Assembly (NCBI GenBank): GCA_029379385.1
Contig: CM055617.1
Location: 13,859,532 to 13,923,531, forward strand
Origin: Quillaja saponaria
Lineage: Eukaryota > Streptophyta > Magnoliopsida > Fabales > Quillajaceae
Reading direction: 5' to 3'
Length of the DNA stretch: 64,000 nt
A model generated the notes under the pieces. The model was given only the letters and a program-made list of their open reading frames with translations. It made no database searches and was not told the origin of the DNA. The position numbers and the translations under genes are program-made. Shown piece by piece: positions 1 through 14,084 of the stretch; position 1 is the first letter of the stretch; every line of letters starts with the position of its first letter.

Positions 1-700
1 GTCATAAAGACTAAATGAGTGAAAAATGTACCCAAAGGGTACTAGCATCACTGAATACACAAATAGAATATATAGATCAGGTAATTTTAGAATAACATGA
101 AATTTAAAATAATTAAAATCCCATACACACGTAAATATTGAAATCATAAAAATAAATACACACATGTCATGCAATACACTATACAAACAAATCAATTAAA
201 ACACTCAAAGCACACAAAGGGCTAATAGATTAACTTAGCACCCGCACACCATATATCCTCCCACCAGGCAATTTTTGATTTACACACCAAATATATGCTC
301 TTTACATAACCACCTATCGAGGCTGAGTACTGGAATATTTTAAATCACATATCAAATCAAAGTATTATATGTGCACTTGGATTCTATTTCAAATATAAAA
401 ATTAGTTTGGATAATATTTATTTTATTATCCCTTATCAAACACAAACAAGTTCACATGTCAAGCATAATTCAAATGACTTAAATTAAACACTACACATTC
501 TTATATACCTCTAAATATAAACACATTTACTCAAATATACATAAACAATACTACATATTAATCTAGCAACCAAAGAATACGTTGTCCACTCATAGTGATA
601 CAAATACCGCTTGTCGCTTCCTCTTGAATCCACGTGTATCGTTGGATCAACAATATGCTTTGGAGCTAAAAAACATATTCCCATGTACTACTTAGTTTAT
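1..700 (-). mobile_element. Partial long LTR, family L (copy A0), cut by window edge
   Basis: This stretch matches the interior of the other family-L LTRs in minus orientation. It holds the dyad GTACCCAAAGGGTAC at 28-42 followed by the TAGCATCA block. The 'ccgcacacc...ggctgagtac' block is at 240-335, and the 'gtgcacttggattctatttc' block is near 370. The same blocks in the same order recur at 10.9-11.2, 24.4-24.6, 57.6-58.0 and 63.6-64.0 kb. Its 5' end lies outside the window, and its right boundary is not clear because no GGGTTATAACA terminus was found. Confidence 0.7.
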
Positions 701-2767
701 AAATTTTGAAATTATAATTCTTTAGTTACTAAAACTTATATATATCAATTTCCATGTGCTTTTTTTAAACTAAATCCTTTTAGGTATTGAAACTAAATTC
801 CTTTAGGTATTCTAACAAATACCTTGTAGGAAACTTAGTTCCATATCATGTATATATATATATTATACATACATACCAAGAAATCACTACTAATTCATAC
901 TTAGTATAAAATGCACAACAAATGGCAAATATATCTTGTTTATTTTAAGATTAAATGAACTTTAAAAGGGAAGTGAAAGGATAATCTTTATCTGGATTAG
1001 ATAAAAGAAAACATCATGAACTATGACCAATATCCACTAGTTCAAATTTTATTGCTTTTGGATTACTATAAAGTATATACACACAATAATGGACATAAAC
1101 TAAATTTAGGAAGTGAACCACAGACAGATGAATCGAAATTCAAAAACAATCAACTGGGTTATTGATGTTGTAGTATGATAGCCTTGCATGGGTAATTTTT
1201 AAATAAAAAAGAAAGGTGCTATCTTATGCAGAAATTAGCTTTTAGAATTAGAAGTAACCTGGCTACATGTGGTGTATAAGACTATGACCTAGTAGAATAT
1301 GAAAGACAACATAAATGAAATCTATAAAGTCCTTGGAATAATAATGGGAAAGCACATGAAGTTAGTTAGTAGGATTTATTTTGTAATTTGTAACCTCCTT
1401 TGTTTACTTGAAGGTCTTAGTTTAACAATTTGGGTTCTAGTTCTTGTTGGCTTTAATGCTTTCAATAATTTCATATCCAATTATAACAAAATAAATAAAT
1501 AAATGCATAGGGATGCTTTAGAGTATGCAGATTTGGTTTTGGCCTAGGAAAAGAGTGTGTAGAATGAAAATCATAAAGACTAAAGGATAGAAAGAGTAGC
1601 AGGAAAGATTATTAACTGCACACTCTAAGCACCTAGCAGGGAAGAAAATTGAGTAAGAAAAATATTATTAGTCATTTAAAATTGATTCCCACATCCACAA
1701 AGAGGGCAAAATCGAGACATTAGTTCATACATAAATAAACAAAAGAAGAACAAGTTAGGTAGTTTGCATTTCTAAGTAGGCAGTAACAAATGCCTATAAA
1801 TCAAATTGAAGACAAACATCATAAAGAAGGCATTTTTGCATATGCTACCATATAACTGTTATTACCTAAATCTTAGATAAGTTTCTTTAGATGGTATTTT
1901 AGATAGCAAAAGCCGGATAAAACTAGATCGCACTGAAATGACATGGCTCAAGTTATAGGGTAAAGAAATTAGAAGAAGATGAAAAAGTATGTAATATTAA
2001 GGTAATGGAAACAGAATATAACATATAAGCTTTGAGTTAGTATGAACACAGAGCTAAAATGATTCTAAGATTATAAAAGGAAAAGTTGGACTCTATGATA
2101 TCTCTAAGCTTTAGATAGCCAGATTCTACTTAAAATACTAAAGATATATGTCATCTAAATTGTCAGTCTAAAGAGCTCCACTATAATTAAATAATTTTGA
2201 TATCCAGCAACTGATGACACTAAAACAACCACTAAAAGACTTCAACTTAACGAATTATCAAGGAAATTAACATGTGAAGGTAGCTTACCCTTCTTACTGA
2301 GCACCAAGATTGTTGCCACCTTCCTAGTGATAGCTAATACACTAGGGTTTTACTGCTAAAGAGATCAAAGGAAACAAATGAGGAATAGAAATTGTTGTCC
2401 AAGAAGTTCCTAGCATACCATAACTAGAATTGCAGAGGAACTGCTTGTATGCATAAGGAAATAACCCGACTTATTCACTCCCCCCCAAGTTTTTCTTTCA
2501 TGGGCCAACATAAACAATAATGATTATAATGGCTAACAATGGTATATACACTAACCTGTTAAATCAAATTGAAAATTCATGGAACTTGGACCCAAATTTG
2601 TAAATAATCATGCAAGCCAAAAAACTTAATCCTACAACCTATCCATAATATGAATGGGAGTATAATCAATTAAGGAAGAATGGAAAGCTAGTTGTGGGGT
2701 TAATAACACTCCTTTTAGGATTGCATTGCTACAATTTTTATTTTTATTTTCATTAATTAATTTATTT
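701..2767. other. AT-rich DNA without a recognisable gene
   Basis: Only short ORFs without family resemblance are present. The first part may be the decayed rest of LTR copy A0. A more GC-rich patch near 2280-2480 resembles the gene-like centre of family-L LTRs, but I could not align it convincingly. A run of C lies near 2480. Confidence 0.4.
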
Positions 2768-3510
2768 ATTTTATGATAGTGGTTTAGCTAGGAATTCTCA
2801 TACCACCCCCATTCTTAGCAGGATGAACACTATACTCTATTAGAAAAAAGATGAGAAAAGATATTAGACAACATATTAGAGAATGCATAATATGTCAAAG
2901 AACCAAATATGCACCTACTGTCTTGCTTGGTTTATTGCAGCCCCTACTTATGCCAATATTGTTTAGTAATGTATTACAATGGACTTAATTGAAGGGTTAT
3001 CCAAATCTCAAGGGAAGGAATTCATACTAGTAGTGGTGGATATACTCATTAATTATGGCATTTTCATATCTTTATCCCACTGATACATTGCCATGATAGT
3101 AGCAGAACCCTTTCTTGACAACATATTCAAGTTGTATGGCCTACTTGAGATTATAATTTTTTTTAAAGAGACAAACTTTGTAAGAGTATGTTTTGCAAGA
3201 ATTGATGTAGAAAATGGGAGTGATATCAAATATTTCATCAATTTATCACCTCTTGATTAATGGTAAATTTGAGGTTCTTAACAGGTGCATTGAGACTTAC
3301 CTAAGACCTGTCAAAATGGCTTCCTCTTGTTGAATACTGACACAACACCAGTTTTCATTCACCTTATATACCCAAGGATTTACCTAATGAAGTTTTAAAC
3401 ATAAGCTTGATGGCTAAAGAAGCCACATTTAAACTAATGAAGCATCATTTGCTGAAAGCTCAAGATAGAATGAAAACTCATGCTAATAAGAAAAGAGTTA
3501 ACAAGGAATA
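2768..3510 (+). mobile_element. Ty3/gypsy integrase remnant, first part (pseudogene)
   Basis: Plus-strand translation with several stops gives a Ty3/gypsy integrase. The HHCC-type zinc finger end reads IRECIICQRTK near 2870-2910. It is followed by the integrase core (IEGLSKSQGKEFILVVVD, then IVAEPFLDNIFKLYGL, near 2985-3150) and by the start of the C-terminal part (LLKAQDRMKTHANKKR, 3445-3500). The reading stops at 3510 where a copia element is inserted, and it resumes at 14473. Stops and frameshifts show that it is dead. No LTR of this element was found. Confidence 0.85.
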
Positions 3511-3849
3511 TGTAATATAAAATTTGCAAAAACAATAAAACAACTTTAAAATGCCTTAGTCGAGTTATAAATTTTCTTTCCTTATGACTATATTTGGACC
3601 CTATTTGCAATAGGTTACAACAAATAAACATTCCAAGATAAAATCAGCTCTTTTACAAGTAAGGTTGCTATTAGATATAAACAGAAACTATAACTTGAAA
3701 AGAGAAAGAAAGAGGAGAATAAGAGATATCCAAAAATGTGGTTAACCATGTTGCTTTTATAGACTAGCAAATGTTTTTTCATTTAAGCAAAAAGTAATGA
3801 ATTTTTTATCAAGTCAAATTACTTTAATAAATATTGAAAATTTCTAATA
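3511..3849 (-). repeat. 3' LTR of the copia element
   Basis: It aligns with 14085-14472 over its whole length but lacks about 50-60 bp that the right copy has around 14340-14395. On the minus strand it starts TATTAGAAATTTTC, where TG has mutated to TA. A purine-rich tract (GAAAATTGGGAGAAAT) lies directly upstream and fits a polypurine tract. Confidence 0.85.
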
Positions 3850-6223
3850 ATTTCTCCCAATTTTCAAATTATTGAAACCACTTTGTAAGTGCCTTTTTAT
3901 CTTGTCGCAATTGTTGGTTGTATAAGTTGTCTTTAGACTTAAATCTTTTCTGGTAATTATAAAATGTCAGAATCCAAAGTTTCATAAGACTTAAGGTTCT
4001 TTAACCTTTGTATTTGTAAAGTGAATAAAATGGTTTTAATTATATATTTGTTTCCATTTCAAACTAGAAGATTAGGTTTTTCCCGACAGTCTAATAGGTT
4101 TCCCACATAAGTAACCTCTCATTTTAAAAGCTTTAATCTCATCTCCTTCGATGTCTTCCATATCATATCCCTACCCATGCCTTTAGTAAAGGGATCTTCC
4201 AAATTAACCTTTGATCTTACATATCTAATAGTCATAACTCCTTTCTTGAGTTATTCTTTTACATAATTATGTCTTAAACTGATATACCTTGACTTCCCAT
4301 TGTATATTTTGCTATAAACTCGTGATAATGTTGTTTCATTATCACAAAATATTGATATTGTAGACATTGGTTTAGGCCATATTGGAATTTCCAGTAATAA
4401 CTCCTTAAGGAAATAAATTTTGACTCGCAATGAAACATGAAATCAAGATTTATTTTTTGGAGCCCTAAGAAATTGCTCATCCACCCTTTACAAAAGTCCA
4501 ACCACTTGTGGACCTCGATTCAATGGAATCTGTTATCCAACTTGCGTCGGTGTAACCTTCTAATACTGCAGTAAAATTGCCATAACCTAATGAATAATTC
4601 ATTATGCTTTTAAGGTATTTTAATACACTAGAAACAGCATTTCAATTATCTTTTCCTAGTTTATAAGTAAACCTACTAAAAAAACCTACTGCAAAAGCTA
4701 TATCCAATCTAGTACAATGTGCTAGATAGTTAAGTATCATATCACACTTGAGTACTCTAATTGTGAGATACACGTTTCTTCATTCTATATTAATTTTATA
4801 GAATAATCATATTGAGTACTAACTGATTTGCAATTCTCATGATTAAATTTCTTTAACACTTTCTCAATGTATTGAGATTGACTTAAATAAATTTTATCAC
4901 CAGACCTTGTAATTTTAATTCCTAAAATTCTACTTGCTTCCTCCATATCCTTCATATCAAATTTTGTTGATAGAAATTTCTTAGTTTCTAGTACCATGCT
5001 TAAATTAGTACTAAATATTAGCATATCATCTACATATAAACAAATTATAACAACCTTACCATTTTTAAACTTTCAATAAACGCATTTGTCCAATTTGTTT
5101 ATTCTAAAACCATGTGAAAATATGACCTTGTCAAACTTTTCATGCCATTATTTAGGAGCTTGTTTTAGGCCATATATAGATTTAACAAGTTTACAAACTT
5201 TCTTTTCTTGGCCTTTAAGGATGAACCCTTCAGGTTGATCCATGTAAACCTCCTCCTCTAATATATTGTTTAAGAAAATGGTTTTAACATCTATTTAGTG
5301 TATAACTAGTTTATAAATAGGAGCTACTGATATCAAAAGTCTTATTGCACTAATTTTAGCAATTGGAGCATATGTATCAAAATAATATATTTCTTGATTT
5401 TGTTTAAACCTTTTTTGCTACTAACCTGGCTTTATATTTATCTATAGAATCATCAGATTTAAGTTTTTGCTTAAAAATCCATTTGTAGCCTATTAGTTTA
5501 AAACCTAGCTGTAAATCAGTCAAATACCAAGTTTGATTAGTCATAAGACTGCATTTCATCATTTATAGTTTATTGCTGTAATACATAATCTCTTGAAGTC
5601 ATAGTTTCTTTATATGTTAAAGGATCATGCCTTATGTTGTATGCAGAATTATAAATATTTTCTTCTATCATATATATTAGTAGAAATCTGGACTATAGAT
5701 TTTTTCTTTTCTTTCTCATTTGCTTCTTTTAGACTCAATTTCTTCTTCAATTTTTGGATTTGATTGAAAATCAGATCCTATAATTTTGCAGATTTGTATT
5801 GCCATCTTAATCCTCTTGATTTATGTAATTTCTTTTCCATTTTCTAAACATTGAATTCTCAAAGAATTTTACATCTCTAGATTTTATAATTATATTTTAA
5901 TTTATGGAATCAGTTCCTTCAATAGCAAAATATTTGTATATCTTACTATTGTGAGCATAACTAAGAAAATTACACTTAATCTTTTTTTTGCCAGTTTGGG
6001 TCTTTTAGGATCGATTAACCTTACTAATGCTTTGCATCCCCAAACTTTTAAATCCCAAGAGAAGGTTTTCTCTTCTTCCATAAACCATAATTACAAACAT
6101 TATTTTTCTTATGGGGAAAACGGTTAAGTATGTAACAAGAAATCATGAAGTTAGTAACAAAATATTTATCATAGTTACTAAGGTCCTATTTTTTCTTTCT
6201 GCAACTCCATTTTGTTAAGGACT
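3850..6223 (-). pseudogene. copia pol remnant: integrase end, reverse transcriptase, RNase H
   Basis: Minus-strand translation gives recognisable copia domains. The integrase end carries QNGVAERKNRT near 6180-6220. The linker to RT reads TWYLTDLQLGFKLIGYKW near 5475-5540. RT blocks are YAPIAKISAIRLL (about 5340-5390), EEEVYMDQPEGFILKGQEKK (about 5200-5265) and the active-site box YVDDMLIFSTNL (about 4990-5035). The segment after the active site (FDMKDMEEASRILGIKI) is open from 5024 to 4785. RNase H follows with GYTDASWITD near 4540 and CESKFISL near 4410. Stops and frameshifts are frequent, so this is a fossil. Confidence 0.9.
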
Positions 6224-6228
6224 ATAAG

Positions 6229-9200
6229 TATTATAGCCCTTATAACTTGATAATGTAAAATCGAATTTTAAACACAATGTGTAAATTTATGTTATAAAAT
6301 AAACAAATTGATTAAATGACAATATAGTTAAATATGTTACAATTCGATATCTTAGTGTAACCTTAATATGCGATTTAAAAATATTGTGTATTTGTTGTCA
6401 TAAAGTAAATAAAATTATGACCAACTAAATTAAAGTGATGAAATAAATACATGTATATATTTAAAAATATATATAAACGCCTTTACTTTAAATTCTTAAC
6501 TTTGACTAAAACTAAATTGAATAAATGCATATATGTATGGATATAACCCAAGTTTAAACATACACCACAACTTTACTCAAACTTGTTTTCCATTGACTCT
6601 ATTAATTCCTTTTCTCTTTATTTTTCCCTTATTTTTTTTCTTTCTTCCCTTTTCAGTCAACTTATTCCCTTGTTTTTTTTTTTTCCATCACCTTGCCATT
6701 CCTCCTTTTTTTTTTTTAATTAAGTCTTCCTTGCTCTAGAAGAGTCGTTCATGTCCCTTCTTGGCCAAGCTCCCTTCACTTGTAACATGGTAAAATTTCT
6801 TCAACATCAACCATGCTACTTCAGGGACAGCAGCCTCTACCTCCTCTCTCTCTTTCTGGTTTTGGAGGCTCCTTCTTCCCCTTTTAGGTGGCGGCCAAGT
6901 TTGGTTGTGAAAGGGTAGTAGCCTTATTTCATGGTAGCAATTTTTTGCACTACTGGCTGAACCATCACCACTCTTTAGTCATGGGAACTCCTAATTAGGT
7001 GTGGCAACTTGTCTTAGAAGGTGTAACAGAGTGATGAGTTACCAAGCGGTAATTTTTAGCCACTTTGTTCCTAAGGTTTCCTTGTTTAGCTACTGTAATT
7101 TGGTGAACTCCTTGAAGGTTATTGAGTTAGATGTGAGAATTAGTGAGTTAGGAATGCTAAGGATTATGAAAAACAAAACCTTATGGGAGGAGGATTGATT
7201 ATAAAAATTAGTTAAATTGATGTTAGATTGTTGTTGGAATAATTTTATTATATGTATCTGGGATATGTGCATATATGAATGTATGGATGGAAACTTGAAA
7301 GAATATGGAGGTTTTAGGGTGAATTGGCGTTGAACTCTCTTAATTCAAGTCTTTAAAATGACTAATTGAATACTTGTGGGATATGTATATATATACACAT
7401 ACACATCAATGAAAGGAAGTCATGCATTCAAGATGTTTGATAAAATGCCTACAAGAAAACTAGTTATAACTTTTTGAGTAAAACTTGGTGGATTTAAGTC
7501 TTGGTGGTTAGTTGTTGTTGGAATTTGAATAAAAGAGTAGATAATGGTTAGTTACTATTGTGGGTTAAGGAGTTACTAAAAGTGAGTAATAAGTGTGAAC
7601 AAAGAAGGGTTAGTTATGAGTAAAATGTTGGAAAATGAAAGTTAAGAGGTTTTAAAGGGACGCAGGGCTAGATTTCGTGGGCTAGAGAAAGTTTGTATTT
7701 GGGGTATCCTTAGATTGAATTAAATTAATAGTTCCAAAGAGAAAGTTTAGCTTAGGGTCTTAAGATGATATCTACAAAATTCGGTGACCTAGTTCCAAGT
7801 ATATTGATAGTTAAAGCTATTAGACCAAGGCTATGTCCCTGCAAGATTTTTACTGAGCTTTAATCAGTCTAGAAAGCTTTTTCCGAGGATTTGATTTGAA
7901 TTAGCTTAGGACCTTTAAGTAAAAGTTGTTTCTAATATACTAAAGAGTAAATATTGAGTGTTCAGGTCTTAATTCTAATATTGAGTGTATTTTTTAGGTA
8001 TTAGAAATCCTGACTGTGATTTTCGAGTCCTAATAATATCTGTTTTGGAAAAATTGATGTTAGGGGTCTTAAAGGTTGAATTAGAGTAGAGTGCTAAATA
8101 TGAAATGTTCCTAACATCATGAAAAACTAGACTAGAAAGTTTTGTAATTTATTTCCTAAGTATGAGAATTTTATAAGCATCGGAATTACAAGTTGGCAAC
8201 CATAAATTTGGACAGTGCCTTGTTTTTGTTCATTTGAAGAATTAAATAAGCTCAAAGCTGATTTTAAGAGAAATTTCTAAATAATAAAGGTGGTTAACAT
8301 CCTGACGATAATGTTTAGACTTAGTTTTATTAAATTTGGTAAAGTATGTAAGTGAAAATAAACATATATCTAAGGGGGTTATGAAAATGCAAAAAAAAGA
8401 AATAAACTTTCAATAATTAACTATACTAATATACACATCCAAATACTAAACAGGATACCTATCTAGAAAACTACACTTGTCTATTAATAAATTCAATAAA
8501 TGGTATTGAATTTCCTTTTTCTAGAGAAAGTTATGTTCAATTAATTAAGGTAAGGTCAGAGCTACCAAAATCCTGTGTTTTGCAAAATTTGATGCAAATT
8601 CAAATAATAAACTGTATTGACATATAAATCTAAAAATTTCAAATGATATACCATTATAAATTTACATGTGTCTAGTATTTAATAAAAATTTTACAAAACT
8701 AGTTTGGAATTTCCTAGAGAAAGATATGACTACTAGAGTGAACACTGGTCCAAATCCCAAGATTGGACAGTTTCGACATTTCTAACTTACTAGTGTTCTC
8801 TATCTTTTCTAATAGTTTCTTTCTACCCTATGCATTGTCAAAACATTTAAAATTTCTCTTCATTATTAACCTTATCACATAAAATACAATTCATACTACT
8901 TGATATGTGATAGCTTAATAGAAAATTTTCATTAAAAAACCCTAAATAAGTTGACATATAAGCTTAATAATTAAAAGATTATAACAATAACGTTTATGAA
9001 TTAAGTATTATTTCGAAATATGAATTTTAGTTCCGAATCCTAATATGGACTTGATGAGGTGCGTGAACACAAGTGTAAGTGACAAATGAAATCGGTTAAA
9101 GGTGAGTGGTTAATTGTTACCCTGTGGGTGCTAGATTAGTGTATTTGATTGTTTAATATATGTGTGTATATAAATGTTATATATAAGTGAATAAGAATTG

Positions 9201-10267
9201 TATTGTTATGATTGAGTTATGTGAATTGTGTTTGATGTTTGAAGTTGTTTGTGAATTGTATTGTTATAAGTTGTTTGTGGTAGATTAGTGTATAAGTGAA
9301 TTGTTTTTCAAAATGATTTATTTTTGAAATTGAAATCTAAGTGCACCTAGGACGTTTTAAGATTTTCTGATTCTGATAAGTGTTTTAAAAATATTGAGTG
9401 CTCAGCCTGGTGGGTGGATTTGAACAAGAGATTCAGTGATTCTATTTCTGATTCTGTTTGGTGTGCGAACGTAAAACTACATGTAGGAGATGGTGTGCGG
9501 AGTTGAGTTACTCAGTTGGCCCTTTTCTTACTTTGTATGTTTTGGTTACTTTGTTTGAGATTATGAACTTTAGATATTTGAATTGAATTATATATGTGAT
9601 AAAACATGTGAATCATGACTTTATGAGAATTACACATACTGCTTATACTATTAAATTAAAACATGAAAATTATTACTTGAGATTAAATGATGATATATGT
9701 GCTTTGATTGATGCTAGTATTTTTAAGTAAGATTTTTCACTCATTGAGTACATAGGACTCATCCCCCTATTGTAGATTTTTTTTTTTTTTTTAAGTAACA
9801 GGAGTTCAGTGTATGGCGTCACCGAGCTCGTGACTTGCTGACAGAGTATGACAATGTATTTTCTAGGATCTTAGATTTGAAGTTAATGATAAAAGTTTAC
9901 AGTCACACTAGAAATGTAGGGTGTCTAATTTTGTATGATGTAATAGTCTAGTTATTTGTCTTGTTTATAATGTGAACGGAGTAGAGCTCCTTATTGTCTT
10001 TGTGTTGTTGCTATGTGAAAATAGGAACCTATGTGTTTGTATTTTAAGGCATATTCCATATTGTAGGGAACCTCTACAGATACTTTCATTAAATTTATAT
10101 TTGTTTTAGTAAACAAATTTTTACAGTTAACTTATGTTTTATAAAAGTTATTGTTATTCATTAGTTGGGTTAAGAGTCGTGTTTGTTTCTTTGTTTTGAA
10201 GTCAGGGTTACGGAGGTTTCATTATCCAATCCTCCGACCAGTCATGCTTTCGTGAGGAGTTGTGATA
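6229..10267 (+). mobile_element. Solo LTR, family L, copy B1, inside copia integrase
   Basis: It starts TATTATAGCCC (a decayed TGTTATAACCC) and ends TTGTGATA (a decayed GTGTGACA). The 5-bp target duplication ATAAG lies at 6224-6228 and 10268-10272. The copia integrase reading frame runs into it on both sides (NTYSP on the left, VTAPY on the right), so the insertion point is exact. At 4.04 kb it is longer than the other copies. Part of the excess is a poor tandem repeat of its first ~100 bp (second start at 6335). I found no internal retrotransposon domain. Confidence 0.85.
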
Positions 10268-10371
10268 ATAAGGTGCAGTGACTTGATGGATTATTCCATT
10301 CTCTTCATAGAAATCATTAAAAAAAAGATATTCACTACCCTATCAGATTGTAGTATTTTAATATTTATTTA
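10268..10371 (-). pseudogene. copia integrase core sliver between two solo LTRs
   Basis: Minus-strand translation reads NIKILQSDRGGEY, then after one frameshift FNDFYEENGIIHQVTAPY. This is the SDRGGEY region of a copia integrase. It joins the 12.69 kb side (VEVENQLE) to the 6.22 kb side (QNGVAERKNRT). The sliver proves that the LTRs on its two sides are independent insertions about 100 bp apart in the same host element. Confidence 0.85.
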
Positions 10372-12686
10372 TGTCACACCCTCATACGAAGGCATGATTG
10401 GCCGAAGGGGTGGATAACTAAATCTCTGTAGTCCTGACTTCAAATAAAAAAAAAACATATATGAAAATTAACCAATTATAGTTAAAAAACAAAGCTTTGT
10501 CAAACCAAATTAAAAGCAAAAACTTATTTATCGAACACATGATATTTCAACTAAAAATTTTGGTAGAGGCTCGCAGTAAAATGGAACATGCCTGATAATA
10601 CAAACATATATAGCTTGGTTACAATCAACCAATTAACAACAATAACAGTATGCACAAAGGAGCTCTGCTCCATTCATCTCATAAACAACAACTGTTAAAC
10701 TGTTATACAAAATAAAACATGACAACTCAAAGCCTAATGTGACTGCAAGCTTTGTCTTTTGGCTTCAAGTGTGCGATCTTGAATGTATACCTTGTCGCAA
10801 TATTGTTGGCAAGTCATTAATCTCTAGGTGATGAACACTGGTAACAATTCTCATATCACAATTCAATATTATACGTACGTACATTTGAATAACGTAAAAT
10901 TAAACAAATGCCACTTATGCAATACACGAGATAAACAAATAAATCAAAATATTTGGAGCACACAAATCAAGCAATTCAACCAAAAAGATAAATTGGAGTA
11001 ACTCGGCACCTGCACACCAATCGCATATCCTTTATGGGACAATTTTTTGTGCACGCACACCAAATATATTCTCTTTATATATCCATCCCTAGGGCTGAGT
11101 TACTTGAATATTGTAAATCACATATCAAATAATCAAATCAAAGTATCCAAGATGCACCCGAATTCTATTTTGAATGTAAAATTCATTTCAGATAAAAATT
11201 CATTTTATTGGCTCTTAATAAACTCAAACATAGTATTTAGTTTCCTTAAATTCCCATACAACTCATCAATTCAACATTACTCACACTCTAATTATTAGAT
11301 TTAAAGCAAAGTTAATTACTTCAAATCATTCCAGAATTCAAATTCTATAATTTAACATTAACATAGTCAAATTCCATGTTTCTTAATTAACTATTTAACT
11401 AATGAAACCTATGTAAATCAACTTCTATGCATATATTAACATTTGATTTCTCTTAAGCATTTTGTCGAATACCTAGTATGCATATTTTATTCTTATTCAT
11501 GTGTTTGTGTTTATATATATATATATACCTCCCAATACAATCAATACAATTCTATTAATTCTTATACTACTCATGTTTCAATTATTGAATTCAACTTAAA
11601 CCAATTACTTAAAGTTAACCAAAAACTTGAATTATACATTTTCACCATAAATACAATTAAATTTCAAGCTTCCTTCTTCCAATTCACTTGATCATTATCT
11701 AGGTTTTCTTGTTTTCTTAACCATTATTCCTAACCAACTAACATCCTACATCTAATACTTAACATACAAAGAAAGTATTAAAACTAAACATCAATAAAAT
11801 AATTGAATTTGGACGTAGTTTAAGCTACCACATGGCTAAATAGGCACCCCCTAGCTGCCACTAATTTCCCTTCTCACTTCCTCACTTGGCTGGATCAAAA
11901 AGTGTGAAAATTACCTCCAAATTTCCAGCCATAAAACTCAAAACAGGGCACTATTTAATGCCTTTGTTACAGCCGCTAAAAGCCAAGGTTTTGGCTCCAA
12001 TACCTGACGGCAACCCACAACAACTAGGCTTCAAGCAAGGGAGGAAGGACCAGCTCTCTTTCTCAGTTGTTGGATGCCCAAAATAGGGCTGTTGTCACAC
12101 GATTACAAGTTTGGCAGCAGTCTTTGAACAAGTAAACTTATAAATTAATCAAATAAGGTGAAGGCAAGGGAGGAAGGAAGAGGATTTGAGGACAAGAAAG
12201 TGCTTAACAATTAGCTAGAAGGAGGGGACTTCTCGCCAAGACAATGGAGAACAAGAGAAGAACTAAAACAAAGCATACATGAAGTCTCGGCTGGTTAAGA
12301 ATAAGAGAAGAGATAGTAAGGTAGTGAAAGGAAAAGATAAGGAAAAAAAAAACAAACAAACAAACAAAACTCCTAAAAAATGAATCAAGGTCACAAATAT
12401 GTGGAATTTAAATCTTGGTCATATGTATGTGTGTGTATATATATATTGTAAATACTTCCTAGTCTAATTTATTTAAGCACTTGTTTCACTTATAAATGAA
12501 AATTTACATAAGTTAAGTCCAAGTTCCAAGTCAACTAATAATGTGGTGAAATTTAATTCTTGCATTACATATATATAATTATGTTTATTTACTTTAATTT
12601 TACTTTGTGTAAAATTTTATTTACCTAGTTACGACAAGTTACATACAAACATTTTAAAGTGTACATTAAAGTATCGGGTTATAACA
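10372..12686 (-). mobile_element. Solo LTR, family L, copy A1
   Basis: It starts TGTCACACCCTC and ends CGGGTTATAACA, the reverse complement of the B-type termini. It contains the shared blocks ('gctctgctcc' near 10660, 'aagtgtgcgatcttg' near 10770, 'ctgagttacttgaa' near 11095). A GC-richer gene-like patch lies at 11820-12330. The flanks attta and atctc do not match as a target duplication, so one side has probably mutated. No internal domain is present. Confidence 0.82.
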
Positions 12687-14084
12687 ATCTCTAATTGATT
12701 TTCTACCTCGACTTTGTAAACTTTAAATTTATCAAAAGCCTCATCCTTTGTCCTTAACAAATATACATTCGCATACCTAGAACAATCATTTATAAATGTT
12801 ATGAAATACTTTTTATCACCTCTATTAGAATACCCTCTAATTCACATATGTCAGAATGTATTAAACCTAAAAGTTGTGTATTTCTTTCTACCTTTTAAAA
12901 GATTTCCTAACTATCTTAAACTTGATACAAATTTCACATTTTTCCAAGTCATTAGATGACTCAATAGAAATTGCTCCTAATTTATTCATATTTCTAATAC
13001 TATTGTAGTTTACATGACCTAACCGGGTATGTTATAAATAAAAAGAAAAATGAGTAGAAGTAGAAGAATGAAACGAGGAAGAAGAAGCAAAGTAAGCATA
13101 ATTTATAACTTTATTATTAATATTAATCTTACACAGCTCATTGGTTACGTATCCTTTTCTAACATAGTTCCCACCTTTAGAAAGAATTACACAATTTGAT
13201 TCAAACAGAATCTTAAAACCATACTTATTAAGTTGGCTTACAAAAATCATATTTCTCCTAATCACGGAAACATGCAAAACTTCATTCAAAATCAACCTTT
13301 TACCAAACTATAGATTCATGATAACAATTCCTTTTCCTATAGCTTTTGCAACAGAAGCATTTCCCATAAAAAAGACTTTGTTCATCTTCTAATGGCTCAT
13401 AATTCTTGAATAGATTCTTGTCAATTGCACTACGTTTGATTGCACTAGAATCCAACCACCATTCTTTATCTTGTCCAGCCAAGTTAATTTTAGAAACCAT
13501 AGCAATGAATTCATCATTGACTACCATGTCGTTTTGATTCTTTTTCTAATTCAGATAAACTAGGCATTATTTCTTGAAGTGTCCAAGTTTCCCACACTTC
13601 CAACACTCAACCTTTTTCTTTTTTTTATCTGAATTCTTTTCTTGACTAGAATATTTCCTTTTCTTGCCATGTGAAGTAGATGTACCTTCTATGACTAAAG
13701 CCTTTTGAGACTTGTCATCTAATTCAAATTTATCCAATTTCAAGAATTCTCTTCAACTTGAATATATTAGATTAGATCTTTCATAGTTATAACATTTTTC
13801 TTTTGTCTTAACTCTTTACGACAATCTTTCCAAGTTAAAGGTAATTTTGAAATTATGTTAGAGACTTGGAATGATTCATCAAGAGAATGGCCCTCATAAA
13901 TTATAGAATTCATGAGAATTTGTAACTCATGAACTTGAAATGAAACAAATTTGTCATTGGTCATTTTAAAATCAAAAAATTAACTAACCAAGAATTTCTT
14001 ATTTCCAGCATCTTCGACTTAACATTTATGATCTGAATTTTCCCATAATTCCTTAGCAGTTTTTCCATAAAATAGATTTAAGAT
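12687..14084 (-). pseudogene. copia gag, protease and integrase N-part remnant
   Basis: Reading the minus strand from 14075 downward, gag comes first (KTAKELWEN; then QVSNIISKLPLTWKD, an open stretch 13964-13767). A zinc knuckle CWKCGKLGH lies near 13590. The protease contains WWLDSSA near 13460. The gag-pre-integrase region 13295-13032 has RRNMIFVSQL. The integrase start reads CSRYANVYLLRTKDEAFDKF near 12720-12790. The order is that of a Ty1/copia polyprotein. In-frame stops separate the pieces. Confidence 0.88.

Noticed and set aside
6533..6739. Phe-rich 68-codon ORF and similar ORFs in T-rich LTR stretches
   Set aside because: Low-complexity T runs give Phe/Leu repeats without coding signs.
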